A stretch of 15,658 nucleotides of DNA from positions 1 through 15,658 of the forward strand of contig PAHQ01000049.1 of NCBI GenBank assembly GCA_002705125.1, written 5' to 3'. Positions within the stretch are counted from its first letter, which is position 1; every line of letters starts with the position of its first letter. Below, piece by piece: positions 7,743 through 14,785 of this stretch. The notes beneath the pieces are model-generated. The model was not told the DNA's origin. It saw nothing but the letters and a program-made list of their open reading frames with translations, and searched no databases. Made by a program: the position numbers and the translations under genes. Source of the DNA: Verrucomicrobiales bacterium (lineage in GTDB: Bacteria; Verrucomicrobiota; Verrucomicrobiia; Verrucomicrobiales; DEV007).

Positions 7743-9806
7743 ATGCCACTGAAGCCCTCAACAAAGCTTACAGAAATAAAAAGTCTTAACGCTCGATTCT
7801 GTAGCTCACTTAACAAAATTGGTTATTCAAAAGTCAGTGATTTGCTTTCTCATTATCCTAGAAGATATGAAAACAGGACAACATTTGATAATTTTCCCAA
7901 TGAACCAACAGACTCGGCAAGTTGCTATCGAGTTGAAGTTATAAGTTGTTCTCGTCGTTTTTTTGGTAGACGTCGTTTTTTTGAAGCAAAGATCTTAGAG
8001 TCGGGATCCGAAAGCTCGTCAGAAATGACACTACGATGGTTTAATATGCCTTTCATTCATAAGATCATTTTAAATGGTCAGGAGCTGATTATATTTGGGA
8101 AAGTTAAAAAAAGTGGATCCCGCTTCGTTATTGACCATCCTGAATTCGAAGTAATTTCATCTAAAGGTGAAGATACTTCTCATATCCATTTAGGTAGAAT
8201 AACGCCAATATATCCTTTGCCAGGAGGAATAAGCCAGCGTCCGCTTCGTTCTGCGATTCATAATATCCTTTCTCTAATTGAACAATCCGATGTTAATGAA
8301 ATTTTACCAGAAGGTTCGAAAAAAATTATTTCTAGGTCCGAAGCTATTAATCAGATTCATTTTCCAGAATCCGAGCAAATCTTAAAGTCTGCTAGACATT
8401 CTCTAGCCCTAGAGGAGTTTTTTATTTTGCAACTCAATGTGGCATATCGGAAAGCACGCCATAAAAATCTTGATGGTTGTATACATGCGGGTTCCGGAAA
8501 GTTGATAAACCCTTTTTTAGATTCTTTGCCTTTTTCATTAACAGGTGCCCAGTCTCGTTGCGTTGATGAAATTCATCAGGACATGGAAGATCCAAAACCG
8601 ATGAACCGTATTTTACAAGGTGATGTTGGATCAGGAAAAACGCTAGTAGCTGTGTGCGCTATTCTCCAGGCGATCGAATCGGACTCTAATGCTGTCTTGA
8701 TGGCTCCTACTCAAATACTTGCTGAACAACATTATTCTGTCCTTTCTCGTTGGCTTACACCTTTGGGTATTGACATTGCTTTATTCACTTCAAAAAAGAA
8801 AACCGCGACTGAATCAACCTTGTTTGATAGAGTAAGTGCTCGCGTCATCGTTGGAACACATGCACTGCTCTATCAATCTTCTGAGATTAAAGATCTTGGC
8901 CTCGTCGTTATTGACGAACAACACAAATTCGGAGTTAGCCAACGCCAAAAACTTATCAACCGAGGGTTTGCTCCTGATGTTTTGGTTATGACGGCAACAC
9001 CCATACCAAGAACACTAACGTTAACTGTTTATGGAGATCTAGATGTCTCCGTTATTGATGAGTTACCGAGTGGCAGGGGTAAGATAAAAACCTACTTGAG
9101 AGATGCCAAAAAGCATCTTGATGAAGCCATCAATTTTTTAAGAACTCAAATTGATGAAGGTAGGCAAGCTTACATAGTATACCCTTTGATTGAGGATTCC
9201 GACAAATTAGATGTTAGTTCCGTGCAGGGAGAATTTGAAAATTGGATTGAGTATTTAAAACCCCATAATTGTGAATTAATTCATGGTAAATTAAAAGCTG
9301 ATGAAAAGGATCAAATTATGGATCGTTTTAGGAGTGGTGAAATTTCTGTTCTTATTAGTACCACGGTTATTGAAGTTGGTGTTGATGTTCCAAATGCATC
9401 GGTGATGTATATTTTTAATGCAGAGCGCTTTGGTCTCGCCCAACTTCATCAATTGCGAGGGCGAATAGGTCGAGGGGAGCATACAAGCTATTGCGTTTTA
9501 ATGACTAAAAAACCAAGTTCTGATGCGCGTGAAAAACTTAAAGTTTTAGAGCAAAGCTCTGATGGCTTTGTAATTGCTGATGCTGATCTAAAAATCCGTG
9601 GACCAGGTGAAATGCTCGGAAAGGCTCAAAGTGGATTAGATGGACTTAAACTTGGAGACTTACTTTCGGATACTGATCTTGTTCGTATGGCACAGTCAAT
9701 GGCAGCTCAATTGATCAATGATGATCCAATATTAAAGAAGAGCAAAAATAAGCATCTTTTGGAATTGATCGATAATTTAGGACAATCCGAAGACTTAATT
9801 GCATAG
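7743..9806 (+). CDS. recG: ATP-dependent DNA helicase RecG
   Basis: RecG is a superfamily 2 double-strand DNA translocase that remodels stalled replication forks and Holliday junctions. The 687 residues fit the family. The N-terminal part includes the wedge (OB) domain, about residues 60-150, with a strongly basic stretch SRRFFGRRRFF at 70-80. Helicase motifs follow: GDVGSGKT (Walker A, 293-300), APTQILAEQH (Ia), GTHALL, VIDEQHKFG (II, DEQH 391-394), TATPIPRTLTLTVYGDLDVS (III and following), then VLISTTVIEVGVDVPNA and QLHQLRGRIGRGEHTSYC (V, VI), with the TRG region (GPGEMLGKAQSGL) near the C-terminus. The usual DEQHRFG is DEQHKFG here, a conservative change. ATG at 7743 starts 3 bp after recJ; the ATG at 7736 is in the wrong frame. 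Confidence 0.97.
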   Translation: MPLKPSTKLTEIKSLNARFCSSLNKIGYSKVSDLLSHYPRRYENRTTFDNFPNEPTDSASCYRVEVISCSRRFFGRRRFFEAKILESGSESSSEMTLRWFNMPFIHKIILNGQELIIFGKVKKSGSRFVIDHPEFEVISSKGEDTSHIHLGRITPIYPLPGGISQRPLRSAIHNILSLIEQSDVNEILPEGSKKIISRSEAINQIHFPESEQILKSARHSLALEEFFILQLNVAYRKARHKNLDGCIHAGSGKLINPFLDSLPFSLTGAQSRCVDEIHQDMEDPKPMNRILQGDVGSGKTLVAVCAILQAIESDSNAVLMAPTQILAEQHYSVLSRWLTPLGIDIALFTSKKKTATESTLFDRVSARVIVGTHALLYQSSEIKDLGLVVIDEQHKFGVSQRQKLINRGFAPDVLVMTATPIPRTLTLTVYGDLDVSVIDELPSGRGKIKTYLRDAKKHLDEAINFLRTQIDEGRQAYIVYPLIEDSDKLDVSSVQGEFENWIEYLKPHNCELIHGKLKADEKDQIMDRFRSGEISVLISTTVIEVGVDVPNASVMYIFNAERFGLAQLHQLRGRIGRGEHTSYCVLMTKKPSSDAREKLKVLEQSSDGFVIADADLKIRGPGEMLGKAQSGLDGLKLGDLLSDTDLVRMAQSMAAQLINDDPILKKSKNKHLLELIDNLGQSEDLIA

Positions 9807-9833
9807 GAAATTTAGTTTGAGGATTCTTATAAA

Positions 9834-9862
9834 AACCTGATATTGATAATCATTATCAGGTT
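9834..9862. promoter_or_regulatory. Fur box within a 29-bp palindrome upstream of the imelysin gene
   Basis: Positions 9839-9857 read GATATTGATAATCATTATC, matching the classical 19-bp Fur consensus GATAATGATAATCATTATC at 18 of 19 positions. The box sits in a larger near-perfect palindrome with 9-bp arms AACCTGATA (9834-9842) and TATCAGGTT (9854-9862) around TGATAATCA. Its centre is about 70 bp before the imelysin start. A possible -10 (GATAAT, 9845-9850) lies inside the box, so bound Fur-iron would block the promoter, but no good -35 is visible. The hairpin could also end recG transcription, although no T-tract follows directly. The motif match is direct; Fur control of imelysin-type genes is known in other bacteria. 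Confidence 0.85.
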
Positions 9863-9917
9863 AAATGATCTGTTTTAATAACCAGGCGTTTAAATAATTA
9901 AGAACCTAAGTCTTGCT

Positions 9918-11105
9918 ATGATCAAATATTCACTAATTACTGTTATTTTTGTTGCTTCTTTAACTTCATGTTCCAAAAAGAAAACGACTAACGAAGATGG
10001 TAATTCTCTCCAAACCGGAGAGACGCTCTCTAAGATCGTCCTTAACTATGCTGATATTGTGCACGCTAGTTATGTTGATTCATTGGACCTTGCCAATAAC
10101 ATGAAGGCCAAAATTCAAGCCTTCTTGGAGTCGCCAACTGAAAAAGGTTTTGAAGAAGCCAAAGAAAGTTGGATAAACTCTCGTTTCCCATACCTTCAAA
10201 CTGAAGTTTACAGATTTTATGGGGGGCCAATTGATGATGAAGATGGGCCTGAGGGTTTACTCAACGCTTGGCCCATGGATGAAGCTTATGTAGATTATGT
10301 GAAAGGAAGTCCAGAATCTGGAATCATCAACAATTCAAAAGATTACCCTAAAATTACGAAAGATCTTTTAATATCACTTAATGAAAAAGAAGGTGAAGAG
10401 AACATCAGTTGTGGATACCATGCTGTAGAATTTTTATTATGGGGTCAGGATTTTAATGCTAATGGCCCAGGGAATCGACCCTTCACGGATTACACAACTG
10501 CTGCTAACGCCGAGAGAAGAAAAGAATTTCTTAAGGTTACAGTCGATCTATTAATTGAAAATTTACAGAGTCTTGTAGCTGATTGGGCTCCTAACCTTGA
10601 AAATTATAGAAATGATTTCGTAGGTGCTCAACCGAAAGAATCCCTTCAAAAGATCTTACTAGGTATGACTCTTCTATCTGGATTTGAATTGGCTGGTGAA
10701 AGGATACTTGTAGCCTACGAGTCCAAAGCTCAAGAGGATGAACATTCTTGCTTTAGTGACACCACACACAATGATGCTATATATGACATTATAGGTATAA
10801 AAAACATTTGGACTGGTAAATATACGCGCGCTGATGGTTCAATAATTAATGGAACTGGAATCAAAGATTTGGGTTTAGAAATTGATAACGATCTCACCAA
10901 AAAAATTGATGCTTCATTAAATTCGGCGCTCAAAAAATCTATGGAAGTGCCGAGGCCTTTTGATCAAGCCATTTTGGCGGAGGAAGGTTCTGCTACCAGC
11001 AAATCGATAATTTCCCTGATTGAGGAACTGGAATCCACTGCTGATAATTTGGTTGTAATGGCTGATAAGTCAGGAGTTAAAGTTTCTAGAGAACCCGATG
11101 AATAA
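9918..11105 (+). CDS. Imelysin family (M75-like) lipoprotein, iron-regulated
   Basis: The 395-residue protein begins with a lipoprotein signal peptide ending in the lipobox LTSC (Cys18), so it is predicted to be anchored to a membrane facing the periplasm or cell surface. The imelysin fold follows: an N-terminal helical half with the hallmark GxHxxE motif GYHAVE (166-171, preceded by Cys165) and EFLLWGQD, and a second half with GFELAGERI, EDEHSCFSDTTHNDAIYDI and GIKNIWTGKY. Family members (ICMP/IrpA, the EfeO C-terminal domain) are linked to iron uptake; despite the M75 peptidase name, protease activity is doubtful for many. The role in iron acquisition is supported by the Fur box upstream and by the di-heme gene 5 bp downstream, a pairing known from proteobacterial iron-regulated clusters such as Pseudomonas PA4370-PA4372. 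No clear Shine-Dalgarno precedes the ATG. Confidence 0.93.
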   Translation: MIKYSLITVIFVASLTSCSKKKTTNEDGNSLQTGETLSKIVLNYADIVHASYVDSLDLANNMKAKIQAFLESPTEKGFEEAKESWINSRFPYLQTEVYRFYGGPIDDEDGPEGLLNAWPMDEAYVDYVKGSPESGIINNSKDYPKITKDLLISLNEKEGEENISCGYHAVEFLLWGQDFNANGPGNRPFTDYTTAANAERRKEFLKVTVDLLIENLQSLVADWAPNLENYRNDFVGAQPKESLQKILLGMTLLSGFELAGERILVAYESKAQEDEHSCFSDTTHNDAIYDIIGIKNIWTGKYTRADGSIINGTGIKDLGLEIDNDLTKKIDASLNSALKKSMEVPRPFDQAILAEEGSATSKSIISLIEELESTADNLVVMADKSGVKVSREPDE

Positions 11106-11110
11106 CTCTA

Positions 11111-12472
11111 TTGAGGCTATTTTTTACATTTTTTTCCCTTACAGCACTAATTTTGCACTTTTCTTTGTTTGCTAATGCGAACACAGAACTTAGTGGGGGC
11201 GACACTACGGTTTTTAATAAAGGACAAAATGCCTTTGGTATGCCTCTGGCGAATATCTCAAGAACAAATAGGAGAGCTCACGTTGTAGGAAATTCTTTTT
11301 TCAACAAAAATTGGGTCTTTTCTCCTAGTTCAACTACTGCCAGAGATGGGTTAGGACCTCTCTTCCATGCCAGATCCTGTTCTAGTTGCCATGTAAAAGA
11401 TGGGAGAGGCGCTCCTACTAATAAAGATTCTGCTTCAGTAGGTTTAGTTTTTCGTCTCAATGTACCAGGCCAATTGAAAGGCGATCCAATCCTAGGCATT
11501 CAGTTGGCTACTAAATCCGATCCTTCAATAGAGCCAGAGGGCATTGTTCGCGTTAGTTATTCTGAACAAATTAAAGAATTAAAAAATGAAAGAACTGCTT
11601 CATTAAGAAAGCCCATTTATAATGTTATTCTCAATAAGTATTACGGAAATCCGCATCCAAAAATCAAATTTGGTCCACGGATAGCTCAACAATTAGTTGG
11701 TGTGGGTTTACTTGAAGCGGTTTCCGAAAAGATTATCTTGAATCGGGTGGATCCAAATGACGAAGACGGAGACGGCATCTCAGGAAGAGCAAATTTTGTA
11801 TATAACCCAGAAACAAAACAGAAAGAATTGGGAAGGTTTGGGTGGAAAGCAAATGAAGCTAACCTGCGAACACAAACCGCTTCTGCATTTCTGAGAGATA
11901 TGGGAATCACATCGCCTATTCACCCGATTGAAGATTTCACTAAAACTCAAAAAGAAAAAATTAAGTTTTCTTCAATTAAAAATCCCCCTGACATTGATAG
12001 TTCAAAGTTTGAACGTGTCGTAACTTATTTAAGGACACTTGCTCCCCCAGCTCAGCGCAGCCCAAACGATCCCTCGGTTAAGAGAGGTGATATATTATTT
12101 AGTAAAATTGGCTGTTCCGGTTGTCATGTACCAACTTTAAATACTGGATCAGTGACAGCCATAGATGAACTTAAAAACCAAACTATTCGCCCTTATACTG
12201 ATTTATTATTACATGATATGGGTGAAGATCTTGCAGATGGTATAACGGACTCTATGGCTTCGGGATCTGAATGGCGCACCCCTCCTCTTTGGGGCATTGG
12301 CCTAACTAACGCAGTTAATGGCAATTCTTTCTTCCTTCACGATGGAAGGGCTAGAAGCATCGAAGAAGCCATTTTATGGCATGGTGGCGAAGGGTCTGCC
12401 TCTAGGAAAAGCTATTCATCGCTAAAATCAGATGAAAGAGAGGATCTATTGAATTTTATTAATTCTCTATGA
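11111..12472 (+). CDS. Di-heme c-type oxidoreductase (DHOR/DUF1111, 'thiol oxidoreductase'-like)
   Basis: The 453-residue exported protein has a signal peptide (1-23, FANANTE) and two c-heme sites, CSSCH (90-94) and CSGCH (336-340). The first lies in the family signature DGLGPLFHARSCSSCH. Other conserved parts are DPNDEDGDGISGR (215-227, calcium-loop-like), GRFGWKA and FFLHDGRARSIEEAILWHGG near the C-terminus. The family is related to MauG and bacterial di-heme peroxidases and often accompanies imelysin genes; the physiological substrate is not established. The start is TTG at 11111: an in-frame stop lies at 11099-11101 and the next in-frame ATG is at codon 44, beyond the signal peptide. It begins 5 bp after the imelysin stop, so both share the Fur-controlled promoter. 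Its stop is 2 bp from the end of the opposing E2 gene. Confidence 0.92.
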   Translation: MRLFFTFFSLTALILHFSLFANANTELSGGDTTVFNKGQNAFGMPLANISRTNRRAHVVGNSFFNKNWVFSPSSTTARDGLGPLFHARSCSSCHVKDGRGAPTNKDSASVGLVFRLNVPGQLKGDPILGIQLATKSDPSIEPEGIVRVSYSEQIKELKNERTASLRKPIYNVILNKYYGNPHPKIKFGPRIAQQLVGVGLLEAVSEKIILNRVDPNDEDGDGISGRANFVYNPETKQKELGRFGWKANEANLRTQTASAFLRDMGITSPIHPIEDFTKTQKEKIKFSSIKNPPDIDSSKFERVVTYLRTLAPPAQRSPNDPSVKRGDILFSKIGCSGCHVPTLNTGSVTAIDELKNQTIRPYTDLLLHDMGEDLADGITDSMASGSEWRTPPLWGIGLTNAVNGNSFFLHDGRARSIEEAILWHGGEGSASRKSYSSLKSDEREDLLNFINSL

Positions 12473-12474
12473 CC

Positions 12475-13728
12475 TTAGATCAGCATGCTGGCAGGATTTT
12501 CTATCCGTTTTTTAAGCTCACCTAAATATTGCGCTCCTACAGCACCGTCTATCACTCTGTGGTCACAGCTCATTCCTACTTTCATTATAAGGCCAGGAAC
12601 AATATTTCCTTCATCACTAACTACGGGTGTATTTTTTATGCTGCCAATTGATAAAATAGCGGCTTGGGGAGGGTTGATAATTGCATCAAAATTATCCACT
12701 CCGTACGCCCCGAGATTTGAAACTGTTATCGTTCCTCCGGAGAACTCATCTGGGGATAGTTTTTTTGACCTTGCCCTTTGTGCGAGGTCCTTAACCGCTA
12801 AACTTATTTGAAGTAGGCTCTTTTGATTGGCTTTAGTAATGACTGGAGTAACAAGCCCATCATCGACTGCTATAGCCACTGATAGATTAACTGATCCAAA
12901 TTGAATGATTGAATCACCGGAAAAGGTTGCATTGACTTCTGGAACAGCTGCTGCAGCATTCGCAACAGCCTTTAGAATGAAATCATTTACGGTTAATTTA
13001 TTATCTCCATCTCCAGCAGCTGAGTTAGCTTGTTTACGGAGATCCATTAATGGTTGAGCATTAATTTCTACATTGAGATAAAAGTGCGGTATCTGCGTTT
13101 TAGACTCGAATAATCGTTGTGCTATAATGCTTCGCATTCCACTAAGTGGAATCTTTTTATCCTCTTCACTGAGTGAATATATTGTTGGATTTGTGGTAGC
13201 TAGAGTACTCGGTTTCGGTGAGTTTGAAGTAACATTCTCCAAATCTTTTTTAACAATTCTACCACCCGGCCCAGAACCAGAAATTAACCCTAAATCTATT
13301 CCCTTAGATTTAGCGATTTTTTTGGCTAGCGGTGACGCTTTAACCCTTTCATTAGAACTTAAATTTGGGGAAGTAGTTTCATTTGAATTGCTTTCTTCGG
13401 AAGTGGTTATTTCGCTTTCCTTAGAATTATCTGAATCATTGCTAGTAGATGCCGTCGCTTCATTCGAGGGCTTTTCAGGTACTTCCTCCCCTTCTTCAAT
13501 AATAACAGCTAGTGTTTCACCTACTGGAGACTTAGAGCCTTCTTCTGCATAAATTGCTCCTATCTGACCCTCATCAAAAGCAACCATTTCCATAGTCGCC
13601 TTGTCTGTTTCGACTTCCGCTAACGGATCGCCAACATCAACAGTGTCTCCAACTTTAACAAGCCAACGTATGAGAGTTCCCTCAGTCATTGTGTCACTGA
13701 GTTGGGGCATTTGTACAAAATCTGGCAT
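12475..13728 (-). CDS. pdhC: Pyruvate dehydrogenase E2, dihydrolipoamide acetyltransferase
   Basis: This is the acetyltransferase core of the pyruvate dehydrogenase complex, moving the acetyl group from lipoyl-lysine to CoA. The 417 residues show one lipoyl domain (1-78) with the lipoylated lysine K43 in ETDKATME, a Ser/Glu/Thr/Asn-rich flexible linker (about 80-128), a peripheral-subunit-binding domain (RVKASPLAKKIAKSKGIDL, ending GSGPGGRIVKKDLE), a second linker and the catalytic domain. The active-site HxxxDG motif is CDHRVIDGA near the C-terminus (H390, D394). TAAGGA at 13743-13738, 9 bases before the ATG, is one of the few good Shine-Dalgarno sequences in the window and fixes the start. 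It is the third gene of the E1 alpha - E1 beta - E2 operon, 36 bp after E1 beta. No E3 gene follows; the next gene is convergent. Confidence 0.95.
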   Translation of the reverse strand: MPDFVQMPQLSDTMTEGTLIRWLVKVGDTVDVGDPLAEVETDKATMEMVAFDEGQIGAIYAEEGSKSPVGETLAVIIEEGEEVPEKPSNEATASTSNDSDNSKESEITTSEESNSNETTSPNLSSNERVKASPLAKKIAKSKGIDLGLISGSGPGGRIVKKDLENVTSNSPKPSTLATTNPTIYSLSEEDKKIPLSGMRSIIAQRLFESKTQIPHFYLNVEINAQPLMDLRKQANSAAGDGDNKLTVNDFILKAVANAAAAVPEVNATFSGDSIIQFGSVNLSVAIAVDDGLVTPVITKANQKSLLQISLAVKDLAQRARSKKLSPDEFSGGTITVSNLGAYGVDNFDAIINPPQAAILSIGSIKNTPVVSDEGNIVPGLIMKVGMSCDHRVIDGAVGAQYLGELKKRIENPASMLI

Positions 13729-13737
13729 TTTCGGTAA

Positions 13738-13743
13738 TCCTTA
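13738..13743 (-). promoter_or_regulatory. Ribosome binding site of the E2 gene
   Basis: TAAGGA on the minus strand lies 9 bases before the ATG at 13728. It is in the short spacer between the E1 beta and E2 genes and supports independent ribosome entry at E2. Confidence 0.6.
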
Positions 13744-13764
13744 ATTGGTGATTTCTAAGAACAT

Positions 13765-14748
13765 TTAACCGAGACTTTGTACCATATCAACTACTCGGCT
13801 CACATTTGGTATCTGCTCTTTCTCAATGGGGGGGCTATAGATAGCTGGTGCGTCAATAGAAGTAACACGTTTTACAGGAGCATCGAGGTCATCAAATGCC
13901 TTCTCCTGAATCATTGTGGCTATTTGTGAACTAATGCCGCAGAAGGGTTTACTTTCGTCCACCAAAACGGCTCGATTCGTTTTTGCTACCGACTTTAATA
14001 TTGTTTCTTCATCAAGTGGCCTTATCGAACGAAGGTCTACGACTTCAGCTTTGATACCATGCTTTTCTTCTAATTCTTTGGCAGCCTCAAGAGCAACTAT
14101 AACGCACCTTCCGTGAGCGATTAGACTTACATCGCTACCTTTTCTTTTAACTTCTGCTGTTCCTATTGGTACAGTAATTTCATTATCTGGTAAATCTGAT
14201 GCTGCTAGAGGGTCACCATAAAGCAACGTGTTTTCCATGACATAAACTGGATCATTATCCCTAATCGCTGACTTCATAAGGCCATAAGCGTCTAACGCCG
14301 TAGAGGGTGCTACTACTTTGAGTCCAGGAACATTGGCAAATATATTTTCAGTCGTGTGGGAATGAGTGGCTCCAACATTAGTGCCACCATTAGCTGGTCC
14401 TCTGATTACAATTGGACAATTAATTAAGCCACCAGACATATAGCGAACGCATGCTGCATTGTTAATCATCTGGTCAAGTGCAACATAAGCAAAACTAAAA
14501 AACATTAGCTCCATTACCGGTCTTACCCCTAGCATTGAAGCGCCTATTCCCATTCCTATAAATCCAGCCTCTGAGATAGGCGTATCAACAACTCTCTTGT
14601 CCCCCCATTTACTCCATAAACCTTCGGTAACTTTATAGGCTCCATTATATTCAGCGACCTCTTCACCAATAATAACTACCTTTTCATCATTGGCTAATTC
14701 TTCATCCAATGCTCTGTTTAATGCCTGTCTATATAAAGTCAAAGCCAT
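13765..14748 (-). CDS. pdhB: Pyruvate dehydrogenase E1 component, beta subunit
   Basis: The beta subunit pairs with E1 alpha as an alpha2-beta2 enzyme that decarboxylates pyruvate with thiamine diphosphate and reductively acetylates the lipoyl group of E2. The 327 residues are the normal length. Visible family motifs are IIGEEVAEYNGAYKVT (27-41), DTPISEAGFIGMGIGASM (55-72, with E60 at the position of the glutamate that activates the cofactor), GATHSHTTENIFANVPGLKV (126-145), DPVYVMENTLLYGD and the C-terminal transketolase domain EVVDLRSIRPLDEETI. The YNGAYKVT segment resembles pyruvate rather than branched-chain dehydrogenases. ATG at 14748 has no clear Shine-Dalgarno. It lies 37 bp after E1 alpha and 36 bp before E2, in the classical operon order. 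Confidence 0.95.
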   Translation of the reverse strand: MALTLYRQALNRALDEELANDEKVVIIGEEVAEYNGAYKVTEGLWSKWGDKRVVDTPISEAGFIGMGIGASMLGVRPVMELMFFSFAYVALDQMINNAACVRYMSGGLINCPIVIRGPANGGTNVGATHSHTTENIFANVPGLKVVAPSTALDAYGLMKSAIRDNDPVYVMENTLLYGDPLAASDLPDNEITVPIGTAEVKRKGSDVSLIAHGRCVIVALEAAKELEEKHGIKAEVVDLRSIRPLDEETILKSVAKTNRAVLVDESKPFCGISSQIATMIQEKAFDDLDAPVKRVTSIDAPAIYSPPIEKEQIPNVSRVVDMVQSLG

Positions 14749-14785
14749 ATCAGTTTATTTAAATTGTAAGTTTTTTAGTGGGAAT

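Noticed and set aside
9831..9875. Intrinsic terminator for recG at the palindrome
   Set aside because: The hairpin is AT-rich and not followed directly by a T-tract; the Fur box explains the symmetry better, though a minor termination role cannot be excluded.
11098..11175. Small ORF starting at ATG 11098, overlapping the imelysin stop
   Set aside because: It encodes only 25 residues in another frame over the di-heme protein's signal peptide and has no family resemblance; most likely chance.
13127..13552. 141-codon open frame on the plus strand within the E2 gene
   Set aside because: It is antisense to the Ser/Glu-rich linker and binding domain of E2; its low-complexity Leu/Ser-rich translation is what that opposite strand would give.
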